Positions 22,503 through 35,122 of a stretch of 64,000 nt of DNA are shown piece by piece (position 1 is the first letter of the stretch; the number at the start of each line of letters is the position of its first letter). Both the position numbers and the translations under genes were made by a program. The stretch is taken from contig JAAXNY010000008.1 in assembly GCA_013420905.1 (NCBI GenBank), positions 1,116,001 to 1,180,000 of the forward strand, in the 5' to 3' direction. Source of the stretch: Collybia mongolica (lineage: Eukaryota; Basidiomycota; Agaricomycetes; Agaricales; Clitocybaceae). Under the pieces are notes generated by a model. The model did no database searches, had not been told where the DNA came from, and worked only from the letters and a program-made list of their open reading frames with translations.

Positions 22503-24024
22503 CTACTCTGGCTCCATCGTTTCCTGGTTGGGGTCATCGCCCTCTTCACCCTCCGAATCATCATCATCCTCGTCATCACTCTCATCTTCGCTACTCTCGC
22601 TTTCGTGAAAAGTCAATGAAATATACTCATCGCCCAGCCGTGCTTGGTCAGCTGTGACGTGCAGACCCTGCTGTTGTTCAAAGTTGGAAACACCGTTAGC
22701 ATTAGCAGAGATACTGTCTCCAATAGACTGGGAAGTAGTCGTTGATCCAGAAGCGGGCGGAGGCTGCCCTGTTGTCACCTCAGAAGTTACCACAGGTTTC
22801 CTAGTACGATTGGCCCGGATGACATGGGGAAGCTTGCATCCTTTAGTCGAGCAGGTGCCTTTTTCTGCAAAGTCGGGGCATTCCCTAACGTGTTGATTGT
22901 CGCAGTCAAGGCCCTTTTCGCAGTAGCCAAGCACTGCAAAATCACGACACACGCCCTGGCGTGCCCCTACATTTACATGAGGGAATGGACACTTGTCTCG
23001 CGTACATCGGCCCTTGTTGAGGAAGTGGAGACACAACGGTGTACGTTCCGGGGTTGGGTCGTGGGATAGATTGCAGGAATCGGCAGTGTTTGTGCAGTTG
23101 CCTTGAAGGAAGTTCCAACAGATGGCGATTTTCGATGGGTCGTGTTGATAAAAACAAGTTAGCCCACGAGTACAAGCACCTGTAATGATAGCAGAAGAAG
23201 GGTGGTAAACACGTATTGAGGTGATATATTGAGAAGACGAAATGTTAAATAGTCTTGAAGTCGAGATTTGAGCGCACCTGTGGTCGTAAACCGTGGGCAA
23301 GGCTTGTCAGAGTATTTCAGACGTTTGTTCGCCGCTCTTCGGGCTCTGCGGAGTTCGTGAATCAGACGACGAGGGTTAACAGCTTGACAGCCCAGCAAAA
23401 CACAGACTGATAGTTGGTCCGGGTGCTAGCAAGAGTCATGTTTCGATTGATGGGTCCGCCGCGACGACCGCCTTTAGGCTTGTACACACGCGTTGTCGGT
23501 ATAAGGTGTCCTGTCTTCCTAGAAAATGCTGCATGGGGTGGATGTGGTGGCCGGGCGTTGGTGGGTGCGGATGATACTGGTTTTGGCACTGGAAAATGAG
23601 CGTCGTTATCCAAGGAGACATATTCCACGGTTGTAGGGTAGTGAAAAAACACTGTCAACGCACAATCTTTTCGTACTAGTGAGCGTCCTGATAATTCGAA
23701 TGCGACACCGTTGAGAACGACATCTTTGACCTGGGTAGACGGTGGCTGTATTGAGTGTGGTTGAGGTGTTGCGCGAGGTACGAGAGTTGTTGTTGGCCGA
23801 ATATACTTGTTTGCTTGTTTGTAGTTAGGGTTGACATAGGTGTTATTCCTTCCTAGGCTGCGGCCTTGCCCTGGATAGACAGAAACTTCAGACTTGTGTT
23901 GATTGATAGACGCTGAGATTTGATCAATGTTTGTTCACCGCAAATTGAAAAAAATCAGGGATTTACCTGTAAGGCGAGCTATTTCACTCTTTAGTTGTGC
24001 TTCACTTTTCGAGGATGAAGCCAT
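22503..24024 (-). CDS. Five-CCCH zinc-finger protein, ZC3H3/Red5-like
   Basis: Exons 24024-23967, 23912-23408, 23345-23278 and 23179-22503 join in phase and give 435 residues. After a Pro-rich N-terminus comes KYSDKPCPRFTTTG, then five consecutive CCCH fingers: CPRF...C.....CFYQH, CWNFLQGNC...CNLSH, CLHFLNKGRCTRDKCPFPH, CRDFAVLGYCEKGLDCDNQH and CPDFAEKGTCSTKGCKLPH. The C-terminus is a long acidic Asp/Glu/Ser tail. The five-finger block preceded by KPCPRFTTTG is characteristic of human ZC3H3 and fission yeast Red5. Those proteins link nuclear polyadenylated RNA to export or exosomal decay. The orthology is inferred from finger number and spacing. The third exon depends on the acceptor at CTCCGCAG; other choices break the frame. 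Confidence 0.85.
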
Positions 24025-24147
24025 GTTTGTGGGTTGAAAAGCCAAGATGGGAGTATAATGGTTGGAGGAGCGGAGCAATCGTGGAATTAGTCATAAATGT
24101 TGTGGTATATTGTCCAAAGTCTTGTATAGTATTGTTTGTATTGTGGC

Positions 24148-26454
24148 TCATGACTCTGTCAACTCACACTTTCTGACGACTCCAGCCAGGACATTATCCA
24201 CGTCACTCAGGCTGGCCTCTTTCCTAAATACCTCCAAGAATACCTCTCCATCTATAGGTGTCCCGTCCTCCTTGTATCCGAGACCACGCCTTGCAATATG
24301 CCAGTGCTGGGGGTTCTGACCCCGAGAAAATACCTCTGAAATTTCTGGATCGCTGAATGCAGAACAATTAGACATGAGTAGAATGAACTGTGGTTTTCTC
24401 ACATAGCTTGCATTTCTTGTGCATTATATAAGTGACTGGACTTTGAGCTAAAGGCAGGACTAGAAACTGTGAAATGTCCGCTCGATACAATGTGGCTGTC
24501 CGTTGGTTGGAGTATTTTCGTGGCGGAGGGCAGTGTATCTGTACTACAGCCTGTTTCAGCACGGTTGTCATGAAAGGTACCAATGTCTTTGACCAACCTT
24601 TTCGACACATCGTTGTTCAAAATATCCTCAATTTCCTCGAAAAGTTTCATTGCAGCGATTCCAGCAGTTCGCAATACCAGAGGTTCAGAGTTATCGGAAT
24701 CTGTCTCGTCGTCGACTCCGATCAAGGCAAGCATCATATGAGCATGCTATGATTGGTTGTATTAGGGTAATATGACATGCGTTATAAGAGACTTACGAGA
24801 ACATAATACACTTTCTGTCGAAACGTTAGATGCGGATTTTCGGGACTGGAAAGGTGAACCGCCGTTGACGCAAAGCGCGGGGAATGGGACCGGGGGGAGT
24901 TTTCCTCCAATGGAGATGTGGACGGCGTAAGTGACGCAGAGTTCACGTCGATGGAGGGTTGTAGCTGTTTAGGAAGCTCGTTTTCTCGACTCAATCCATG
25001 GGCATCCGACAAGCCGCCCTTGTATTCAGAAACAGTATCGCTTTCTCCGTCGTCATTTGGCATGGCTGAACCTGAGATAGATCTATTGTCTGAGGACATT
25101 GCATCTGCCAAGGCACTTGTATCAACATCAACAACAGTAGTGCGGGCATCTCCTGACACTGGTTGGTCGACCGGAGTGGGTAACCTCCCATTATCCTCTA
25201 ATCCTGATCCCCGGTTTGTTCCTCGTCCAAAAGTTAGGTATCCCGGCCAGTTCCATTTTCGAATATCCATTTCAACACCCACAGTCACAGAGGGCATGCC
25301 TAAGAAGTTGCTTGACGATGATCCTTGAGCTGTCGGTGGATCCTGGCCACCTGTATTTTCAGACTCGGAGGTACGCCCAACTTTGATCGTGCCATCAGAC
25401 GTGTTCGTAGGGTTTGACGCCGGAATATGGTCTTGGGGTACGAGAGAGAGAAGGTGACGAGCCAGCGATGGGGGGTATTGTGCAGTGGTATAGGCGGAGG
25501 ATGGAACTATATGAGGTGGAAACAGAATCACCGATGTCGAACCGCCGGGGAGATCGGGCGCATATTTGTCTATCGCTTGGGACAGCGAGCGAAAACGAGG
25601 ATGTAGCGAAATTCCTGAGAAGAATTGATCAGCCATTTTCAAAATTTCGTAGAGGAACAAACCCAAATGCACGTCCAGGTCATAGCCATCTTCTATGTTC
25701 CATGTCCATGCCCATATAGTAAAGAATCTTTCTAGTTGCAATTCTAGTGCTTGTTGACCTAGTGTCGATAGAATGGATGTGAATGAACCATGAGTGAGCT
25801 AGTTAATAGGGATCTATTTTTACTTGTGTATCGCGTCAGTAGAAGCCACACACCTTGAATTGTTCATAACCGCGTAAAATGTCCTGTCTGAGTGCAATGT
25901 CGTGGAGAGAGCCCTCTAGGAAATCGTAAACAGGCTCTGTTGTAGTTTCCTTCCCTTTGCCCTTCTCAGGTACCTTTGACTTCTCCTTTCCTTTATCCCT
26001 GGGCTTGCCTTTGCCTTTATCCTGAACGACTCTCAGAACTTTCGCTACTTCTATACCCTGCGGACCCTTAGTTGGTATCTGCCACAGAGAACAAGGTGAC
26101 TCACTGCGTGAATCCAAAAGTCGGGTTCTGGTGAAACCATGATCATCCGCCTGGATTGTGAATGAACACTGTTACAGGAGTCATTGGCGTTGAACATCCT
26201 AACGATATACATCACAGACCCTCTCAGGAACATATATTGAGGCTGTCTGCTCACTCGGAAAAATTGACCAGGGCTTTCGCAAGACCAACCTGTCTGAGCA
26301 TCCGATCTCGAGAGACCGCGCGTTCCTTCGACGTATAGAATAGGATATGGGCTTGTTCTTCAGCATCTTCATCATCCTCGGGTACCGGGCCTATTGGTCG
26401 TAAAGAAGGGTTGTAGATGGTGAGGTATAGGAGGTTTGGGGGGATCCTGTTCAT
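24148..26454 (-). CDS. CCZ1: CCZ1, subunit of the Mon1-Ccz1 Rab7 exchange factor
   Basis: The ATG at 26454 opens MNRIPPNLLYLTIYNPSLRP, the first strand of the N-terminal longin domain. It is followed by HILFYTSKERAVSRDRMLRQ and VGLAKALVNFS, which are diagnostic for CCZ1. Later exons contain DFWIHAV, VYDFLEGSLHDIALRQDILRGYEQF and ELQLERFFTIWAWTWN. A Lys/Glu-rich low-complexity insert (KGKGKPRDKGKEKSK) and a long Ser-rich acidic linker lie between domains. The C-terminal exons give GIAAMKLFEEIEDILNN and HWHIARRGLGYKEDG. Mon1-Ccz1 activates Ypt7/Rab7 on late endosomes, vacuoles and autophagosomes. Several introns of about 50-60 nt are present. Confidence 0.88.
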
Positions 26455-27779
26455 GGTGATTGTGAGTTGACCCTCAAAGTGGGGCACATAGTGACGGTGA
26501 ATGCCGCACGCGTCAGATTGATTCAGGATACGCCGCTGACAATTATTGTCTACACAAATAGACTTATGCAACTGCAGCACCTCGTTTTCTCTTGTATCGT
26601 TTTTAAACATCCAGGACCTATGAGCCTTCACAGAACGGCCTGAAATTCAAGGGAAATTTTGGAGCACATGTCGACTGTACCTCCCCGGAGCCTGATGTAC
26701 AATGTTCGACGCGACTAAAATTCAACGAATGCTCTTATAGCTACGGGATGGCGCTAACCGGTACGGTCGACGAAAGCAGCGCTCTTTTCTCTACTTGTCG
26801 ATTTCTGACTTCCCAGGCCTAGAAACTGTCATGTAAAGGGGCTTCCTTTCCCCACGAATGTGGTGGTCGGTCGCGATATTTACGGTGCGGGACTCCAGTA
26901 ACTAACAATTAGTGACTCAGGATTGTCCTAGCGCGCAGTTGCCTCAAACTTACTAGGACATCTGACTTGTGTTGACCTCATTAAAACACAAGGTATCGAC
27001 GCTTCGAAATCCTGTTACATAACATGCCCACTATTCTCTCCACTTGAACCACTTACCACCCCTGGCATTGAATTGCGGTGCCTCGACATTTCTTCAGAAA
27101 CGATCCCCTACCAATTGAATTATTTAGGTACGGTCTAAGGACTGCTATCGGCACTGGATTCTGCGTTGGCCTTTGAACAATCGTCGCCACAGCAAGATTC
27201 AAGTACTCGATGTAGCGAGCGACGGACCCTACACCTCGCAGTATACTGAGTGAAGGCGTCTCCAGAAGGGAAGGGTATTTCGGGCTTTGTCCATCGTTCG
27301 CAATCTTGAGTTTATCACTCAGCCGTAGACTATCCTGTGCTAGCTAAGAGCTTTGACTCGCTCTGCATCCCTCTGGAATTGCCGAAAACCTTGATCCAAA
27401 GTGCATGCAGAATTTTGCACAACAGTACCGACCTCAAAAGAGCTCATCATGTGCAGGTTTGGAATCGTTGCTAGAGTACTGGAGGTTTTTAGTGTTTACA
27501 CCCTCGGTTGACCTAAGCTCTAAACATACACTCTCTATTTCCACGTACTCGAGAATGAGAGACAAGATACAGTGATTACGAGCATGGCAAGGGTAACCTG
27601 CTATGCGAACAAACGTTGCATCCTAACACGACTGTGTCTGCATTGAAGGTGCTGGTGGGACGGCGCAAGATTTATACTGCCCAGTAGGAGCAGTTTACTT
27701 GAATGTAATATATCTAGATCAACAAATATGTAAAGAAAGTGTGGAAGGTTGCATGATTACAACAATATATTACAGAGTT
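26455..27779. other. Intergenic, nothing recognised
   Basis: About 1.3 kb between the CCZ1 start and the end of the deubiquitinase gene. It is stop-rich in all frames. No tRNA box pair, terminal repeat or splice-consistent exon was found. It should contain the CCZ1 promoter. Confidence 0.5.
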
Positions 27780-30700
27780 CTAAGCGGTTTCCTCATGGAG
27801 TGATTTTGGGTCTGTATCACCAACCTCAGACTTTTGTGCATTTACGTCGCTGAACGGATTACTGTCCGAGAAAGAAGACGTAGGTGAAGCCATTCCGCTT
27901 TGCCAATCAGGCGAATTGCTCGGAGAGGCTTCATTGATTCCGATGCTAGATGACCTCCCCGCTCCCCACTCAGGATCGTCGGAATCCACCTCTACCTCAT
28001 TCGAGGACGACGGGGAGGTTTTTCCGGAAGGGTCCGGAAAATCGAAGCGATGTGAAGAGAGAGAAAGAGGATCTTGAGGATCCGTAACAAGCTCGTCGGT
28101 TTGGGATTCATCGAAGCCTGGAGGGTCGTCATGAGGAGGAGTTGGAGCGGAAGAACCAGAAGTGTAACGGGGAACCAAGGAATCTTCAAGCTGAATTCGT
28201 GGAGTCTGGTTTATCACGGCGAGTTTGGCGAGACCGCTCCCCGCAAAACCAGACTCGTCTTCATCGGGAGGTGTCGGCAGCTGAGTGCCGATGGTTATAT
28301 GTTCCTCATGGGCCATGGACTTCAGGCGTGCTTCTTCGATCTTATGGTGAGTTTTGCCTCCTAGGGGGGCAGCTGAGCGTCGGCGGTAGAACAGCAAATA
28401 TGCATTTGCATTCTAGAATAACGCTGTTTGAGCAATTGTACAAAAGGAAAAAAAACCAAGGAGACCCACCACTGCGTCCGTAGGGCGAACAGGTGTCACA
28501 TACGAATCATCGAAGTGGTACCATTTCTCCGTCACATGGTTCAACGCATATGCACGATAGTGACCTCCTCCAAGACCGCCCATGTGTTCATCGACGCCGA
28601 ATAGATCGTACACCAAGGGTTCATCAAGATCACCAAGTTGCAGTTCTTCCGTTGCCAAACCTTGTTCTACCAACCTCTTCGCCACCTCTCGTTCGCCGAC
28701 CATGTCGGTGAGGTCCAGGCCCTCCACCGGGAAGTCAATGAAGGTATCGATCTTGTCTCTAAGCGTGCGACTGTTGCTAAACCGTTTCAAATGGACCACA
28801 AGCACATCCGGGACTTTCCAAAGGTCGAACTTCTTTGTAGCTTGCTGATGTTTCTTGCAGCGAGGGCAATACCACAGATCATCTTCACCAAGTCTCTCTT
28901 CCTTTGTAAATTCCTCGAGGCAATCTTGAAGTGAAATGCCTTTGACCTTCCTCTCCGCCGCCGCCTTCTTCGACTCAGCATACTCGGGGTGTAGGTACTC
29001 CTCCCATATGTCCCATCGAGCGTGCTCCCAACGCAAAGCATCGTCTCCGAAATAGTACGCTTTCACATTCTCGTCAAACTCACAATAAAACGCGTCACCC
29101 TCGCACAACAGGACGGGATTGGTGTCGGCTTCGTCAGTACGGCGATCCCACGATTCCCATCGGTTGTTCGCAGAGTATTGCACATGTGTTCCGTATTCCT
29201 TGTGGTTGACTTGCAGACGGAGGCTGAAAATATCCTTCTTGGTCCCAATCACGTGCGGCTCGCTATCCACAGAAGAGATATCCATATCATCGTCGTCCAT
29301 GGTGACCAGATTCTTTGCGTCGGCAATATCTCCTTCCATGGGACTCACTTCATGTACAGTGACAACCTCGCCGTTTTCTTTGATCTCGGTGAGCGCGTCA
29401 ATGGGAGGAAATCCGTTAATTTTGATGGGTACTTCATCTATCTCACTTCCCCCCCCGGCTTCCCAATTGAACAGATCTCGAGCATTGTTCGTCCATCGTT
29501 GCAGACGCGAAACGACAACATCATATATGGCATTGACGTCCTTGGCCTGATCCTGCTCAATAGCAATGACCATGGGATAGCCGAATAGTGATTGGGTCTT
29601 AGCCAGATAGTTATGCCGGGCTGGGGGATTCAAGTCGCAGAGATAGACGGGCACGATGATCGGGTCCTCAGGTTGCTTCTTGTATGTTCGACTTTGTTGT
29701 GCGTGACAAGGGAGTTCAAAACAAACGATGGTGTCGTTATCGGACATATCACCGCATAGAATGTTATCATCCAAGTTCTTGTAAAATTTATTGCTAAATA
29801 TCTCCAGAGTCAAAAGCTGTAGACAACAGTCATTATCTCGCAATGAGACTAAAAAAGGTTCAAGGACAAACATTGTCTGGAGGGGTATTCATCCAGCGAC
29901 CGAGGAGAGTCCGTAAATCTTTGAAAGATGCGTCTCTATTGATCTCGATGGGGACCTGGATGAGTAGGCTCCTTTGAGTATGATGTGACAATTAGCCACA
30001 ATTTGCCCACCTTGACATGCGGCTCGTTGAGGTCCCAAGGTACGTAATAAATGGTATGTTTCCACTTCTTTTGAATGGGGAGTGGAAGAGTAAGATACAT
30101 AAATGGATCAAAGGTGATTGAAACCTAACAGGGCGAGATGAGTCGGAAACAAAATCACATGGTCAAGCAAGTAGTACCTTTTCGCACTCAGGGCAGACAA
30201 GCGTGCTTTTATACTGACCTTGGAAGAGATCTACAATAACGCTGTCGTTACGTTTCATGTACCCTTCCCAAGAGTTTTGAGCAAGCTCGACAAGTTCGAC
30301 ATCCCCGCCACCCTCCCAGTCTGGTTTTTCAACGTACGGCTTCTTCAAAACACGGTTGAGATCTTCGTGTAGTCCATCTAGCAGAAACGCAACAAGCTCC
30401 TGCGAGTCATGCTGCTGATAACCGCTGAACTGCGGTGCGAACCTCTGTAATTGCGACTTGAATTCTCGAGGTGAATATGACGTGGACGGTCCGGTGGGCG
30501 CCCATATTCGATGTAGCAGAGCGCCGAAGGCTTCTGCAATGGCGCCGTGCATCCCTAAGGGATTATCTGGATTAAGCTCCTCCTGGTATAAGCCCGCTGT
30601 ACATGAAGAACAAAAGTCGTAAGGTGGGTGAACTATCGCGATAAAGATGCCCTACTTATGAAATAATCTGTGAGCTCTTTATTATGCGCTAAGCATTGTA

Positions 30701-32055
30701 GGGCAGAGTTCATAAAGCAAGTATTCCCCCTACAAACACAATGTATCAGTAGGATTCGCAGGGCCTTCGAGGGTAACATACATATTTCCAAGGCCCAATG
30801 TACCAGGTTCTATGACCTTTTCTTTCCGAGACGTTAGAGTCTTCCAATCATCGGAGGTCTTGGTTACAGAAGCGGTGCTGGAGGATGATGCACTGTTTCC
30901 CATGCGATTGAAAAAGGCCTCGCCCGATTTGAAAAGCGGGGCCGGTACGCCCGGGCGGCCAGCAATCGTGATGGGTGGCTTCGGAGGAACCTTGGGATCG
31001 CCTGCGATCCATCCACTGAGCTGTTCAAATTCGACAACAAAGGCGTCGTCCGATTCTACGCCTTCTTCGTCAAGCGTCTTGTCAGATTCCTCGAGAAGTT
31101 TTCCTCCAGATGCTTCTAACGAGGAGCTAGGAAATTCCATCGTTGTCCATTCATCTTGGAGGGCATCGATCTTCCATATCCGGTACGACGATTTCATCTT
31201 GGTGCCAGGAGACACAGATTCCACGAGTTTAGCACAGAGAGTCTTGATGGTGTCCCCAGATGATACAGTGATGTATGGGAAGACCCGACCATGATTCGCG
31301 TCCTGGGCGAGTCGCAGCGCCTTCAAGCGAGGTGGTCGAAGTTCAATCGACGTTAGCTTTGATGCTCCCCGTGCAATTACTCGCCGTGGAAGGGGGTGTA
31401 TCGCTTCGCCATACCTGGGGCTAGTACTTTAGCTATTGGCCCAAAGACTCATGAAAACGACTGACCATTTGACAAAAGATGCCCAGACTTCCTCAGGAAC
31501 GTACTCGACATCTACGCCTTCTGCAAGTGAGAGCTGGAGATGGCCGTGGGAGTCAAGAAGTCGACTATTGTCGACAGGACCGAGATCATCCTCGTTTACT
31601 GGGCCTTCTTTGTCCACCTCCCCGGTGCACGCCTTCCTCCATCGCTTCCACCAATCTCGAGAGATAAGATACCACGTCTCCCCAGCCTCCATCTGCCGAC
31701 CCTTTCCTTTATCCACCATTGCCACTTTCTCCGCGGGTGAAACAGATGCGAAAGTGGCATTGGATCGACCTTGAACGGGAGTCAATGAGATGTGAATCGG
31801 AATATCTGCCTCTCCTTGTTCAGCCATATACGAATCTATATCATGATTGGAATCGGCCAGAGTTAAAGTGGACATCTGATCGGTTCTAGGGCTGCGAACA
31901 ATACCATCGTGAGAGGATCCTTCCGCCACTGAGCGTTTAAGAGATGACGACGATGCATCGGACTGCATAGATTGACTCCGTTGCCGTTTTCGACTTGATT
32001 GGGTGTCTTTCGGAGCGGTGGTGAGCGGGTCAGTCGGAAATGGGGTGTTTACCAT
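27780..32055 (-). CDS. UBP12: Ubiquitin-specific protease with DUSP domain (UBP12/USP4-11-15 type)
   Basis: The start at 32055 opens a Ser-rich N-terminus with a basic RKRQRSQ patch. A DUSP domain follows ([14 protein letters not shown] ... [16 protein letters not shown]), then a ubiquitin-like region. The peptidase C19 Cys box is [22 protein letters not shown], split by an intron after GNM; the catalytic Cys codon is at 30719-30717. [21 protein letters not shown] and [15 protein letters not shown] follow, then a long insert. The second zinc-ribbon half is [10 protein letters not shown], then LVVHLKRFS. The His box is [10 protein letters not shown] and WYHFDDS supplies the Asp. A disordered Ser/Pro/Asp-rich tail runs to 27780. 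Both catalytic boxes are intact, so an active enzyme is expected. It faces the DAK gene across a promoter of about 245 bp. Confidence 0.93.
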
Positions 32056-32300
32056 TTAATCTTGGTTCTGTCGTTGGAGAGTTGGGGTGTGGATCAAAGA
32101 AAGTTTCGTATGCCACTCAATAATAAAATGGAAGAAAAGGGACTTGCGTACACAGTCCGCTAAGGATGTAAGTCGGCACGTGATCTGGACGTGACGCGGA
32201 TAGATCCAGAAATGTAATTTGGTCCCATTCAATTCGTTCACATGTACAATGGACATCCAAGATATGTTTCTCCGGGTTATCTTTTTCGTCATTGACAGTC
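32056..32300. promoter_or_regulatory. Shared divergent promoter, deubiquitinase and DAK genes
   Basis: Only 245 bases separate the two start codons, which point away from each other, so both promoters must lie here or overlap transcribed leaders. A CACGTGAT E-box-like hexamer (CACGTG) occurs near 32178. No clear TATA box was seen. Confidence 0.6.
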
Positions 32301-34776
32301 ATGTCCCTCCAGAGTGAGTGCCGCTCCTTCACTTAATCAGCCCGCCACCTTAAAGCAATCAATTGGCGTTAGATAAACATTTCTTAAACACCCCTGAATC
32401 CCTCGTTCTTGATTCGCTTCAAGGGTTGTGTGCAGTAAATCCACGGCTAGCACTTGATTCCCAAAACAAAGGTGAGCCTCTAGTATGTGAAAGCTGTTTC
32501 ATGACAACTCAGTATGGTGATCAATCAGTTGTCCATATTGCATCCCCTGACCGATCTAAAGTCGCTCTTCTGTGTGGTGGTGGTTCTGGCCATGAACCTG
32601 CCCATGCGGGTTTCGTAGGTGAGATCGATACTTTCCTTCAACATCTATCTACGTTCTCACGCAGATAATAGGTCAAGGGATCCTAACTGGTAATTCATTT
32701 TTGCTGGGCGGACTGCTAGTACCAATAGCTTCGTTCAGGTGCAGTATGTGGAAACGTTTTCGCGTCTCCAAACGCAAGCCAAGTTCGCCGTGCCATCGAC
32801 CTTGTTGAGAATGATAAAGGGTACCTGCCTTCTGTTTAAGCCTCTGTTAATGGCTCACGACAGATCACAGAACAGTCATCATCGTCAAGTGACCATCTCG
32901 CTGACCAATTAGAAGTTCCCTATAATCTAAATAATTGACAGGAACTACACTGGAGATATTCTCAATTTTGGCCTGGCCAAGGAGCAATACGCCGCCTTGC
33001 ACCCAGATAAAGCCGACCGCGTAAAGTTCGTCATCGTGGGTGATGATGTCGCTGTGGGCAAAACACAGGGAGCGATTGTTGGCCGCAGGTAGGGCGTACT
33101 TCCAGTACAATCAGATGCATCTCACAACCCGCCAGGGGTCTTGCGGGTACAGTGTTGGTGTACAAGATTGCTGGTGCTCTAGCCCAGAGAGGTGGAGGTC
33201 TAGACGACGTCTACAATGTCGCTCAATGGGTGTCTTCCAATATCGCAACCGTTGGCGTTGGCCTCGAACATTGTCATGTAGGCGGCTTCGTCTGTTTATA
33301 TAAATCATAACTCAAATCCCCCTTTTGAAGGTTCCCGGAACTGCGACTTCCTCTCACCTATCAGATTCAGAAATTGAGATTGGAATGGGAATTCATAACG
33401 AGAGCGGCAATCGGCGCCTTTCGCCTGTCCCTCCTCTCAATCAACTCATCCCACAACTCCTTGACCTTCTGACATCCACGAACGATTCAGAACGATCCTT
33501 CCTTCCGTTCAAGGGAAAGGACGAAATAGTTCTTCTTGTTAACAATCTGGGAGGTATCAGCGAACTTGAACTCGGTGGGATTGTGGCTGAGGTACGTCGA
33601 GCCTTGGCGACTCGGGATATTGTAGTTCATCGCATTTTGACCGGGAGTTTCATGGTAAGGGCATTTGGTTGTTTGACATACGGTTGGCGTGACATCTTAT
33701 GTCCACCCAACAGACAAGTCTTAATATGCCAGGATTCTCGATCACACTTCTCCTGCTCCCCAACTCAAAATCGGGCCCTGCTCCTGAACCATCTTTGGTT
33801 CTTTCCCTTCTGGATGATAAGGCGGATGCACCAGGGTGGAAATGGTCGTCTGCCTCGCCTCCAGGTGTAGAGGTAACTGAATCGGCGGGGCCCGTCGCCG
33901 TACCGTTCGGGAAAACGCAGGGTTCGGGCACCACGTTGCTCAAGTCTCCCGACCCAAAGTCATTTATTTCGAAAATTGAGCGGGCATGTAGTGCCCTGGT
34001 CGCAGCCGAATCAGAGATCACGAGGATGGACGTAATAGCTGGAGACGGCGATTGTGGTCTCACATTAAAGGTGCATCTCACTCTCATCAGTACTTTGTAG
34101 ACAACGGCTAGCTAAGATAGAATGGGGATCCATATAGACAGGTGCAGAAGGTACGGGACATGCCAACTACCTGTCCGGCCTGGTTCTTACACTTTTGACT
34201 GCTTCCTAGGTGTTCTCTCTAAGATCACGGAAGGGAACATTACAGGCACTGACCTTGTCGGTTCAATAATTACAATCGCCCAAGTAGCGGAAGAGGCTAT
34301 GGGTGGGACCAGCGGAGCATTATATTCGTGAGTGCATATTATACAACGGCCGCTGCATCAAGGTTTCACTACATACGACATAATGCCGTATTCTCTTACC
34401 CAGGATATTCTTCTCGGCGCTTGCTCAAGGGCTGCAAACTCAAGTTTCAAGTGCAGGGACTACTGTGACCCCACAGATCTGGGGTCATGCGCTCACATCA
34501 GCTCTCGCCAAGCTCTATACTTACACTCGGGCCCGGCCACCTTCACGTACTCTCGTTGACCCCCTCGCAGCTTTCATAGAGACGTTCACGAGGAATCCGG
34601 CGAGTGATTTTGCCGCAGCTGTTCGTGGAGCTGGAAATGCGGCTGAAGGGACTAAATATATTGAGGCAAAAGCCGGAAGGAGCGCGTATGTTGAAGGGGA
34701 CCGGTTGAAGGAGCAACAAGTGGCGGATCCGGGCGCTTGGGGCGTTAAGGTCATTTTGGAAAGTTTGTTGGCTTGA
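32301..34776 (+). CDS. DAK1: Dihydroxyacetone kinase
   Basis: Twelve exons sum to 1851 nt (616 residues): 32301-32313, 32373-32618, 32672-32689, 32739-32820, 32871-32888, 32942-33088, 33136-33277, 33331-33654, 33714-34070, 34138-34150, 34210-34327 and 34404-34776. The DhaK half contains [18 protein letters not shown] (His that binds dihydroxyacetone covalently), [26 protein letters not shown] and VPGTATSS. The DhaL half has [10 protein letters not shown] (Mg-ATP site), [11 protein letters not shown] and [20 protein letters not shown]. It phosphorylates dihydroxyacetone (and often glyceraldehyde) with ATP, feeding glycerol and methanol-type carbon into glycolysis and detoxifying DHA. The start is ATG 32301: only 13 nt of exon 1 precede the first intron. 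Exons of 18, 18 and 13 nt are unusually small. Confidence 0.95.
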
Positions 34777-35122
34777 TAGGAATCGGTTGCCAGAAAGTAA
34801 AGAGGTATTCAAACTGAATGTTAGCGTTTGGGGTGTTGTTAGTGACTGTACGATTGAAATGAGGTGTGTTCGCGACATCGTGAGTCTGGACAGTCAACTT
34901 TCGAAAACGCTACAGGCCATGAGACACGGTCACTCCAATGGTATCTATATTGCCTGAGATTGTGTATTTGTGTATGCAATTGGGCGTTTGAATGATGGAG
35001 CAGAACGGGACCTGTTTATAGTCGTTGGGGGTCGTGCCGGCGCGGGCCGAAGCAAACATGATCAGAATTTCGGAAAAAAACCTGTCAAAACGAAAAACTC
35101 GTCATCTTTCTCTGTAAACGCT

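Noticed and set aside
23346..23407. Frameshift in the CCCH protein between NYQ and the zinc fingers
   Set aside because: A 62-nt intron with GTCTGT donor and CTCCGCAG acceptor joins the frames in phase (NYQARRAANK).
24918..25328. 136-codon plus-strand frame
   Set aside because: Antisense of the CCZ1 Ser-rich exon; not conserved in character.
29022..29588. 188-codon plus-strand frame
   Set aside because: Exact antisense of the deubiquitinase exon that contains clear C19 peptidase motifs.
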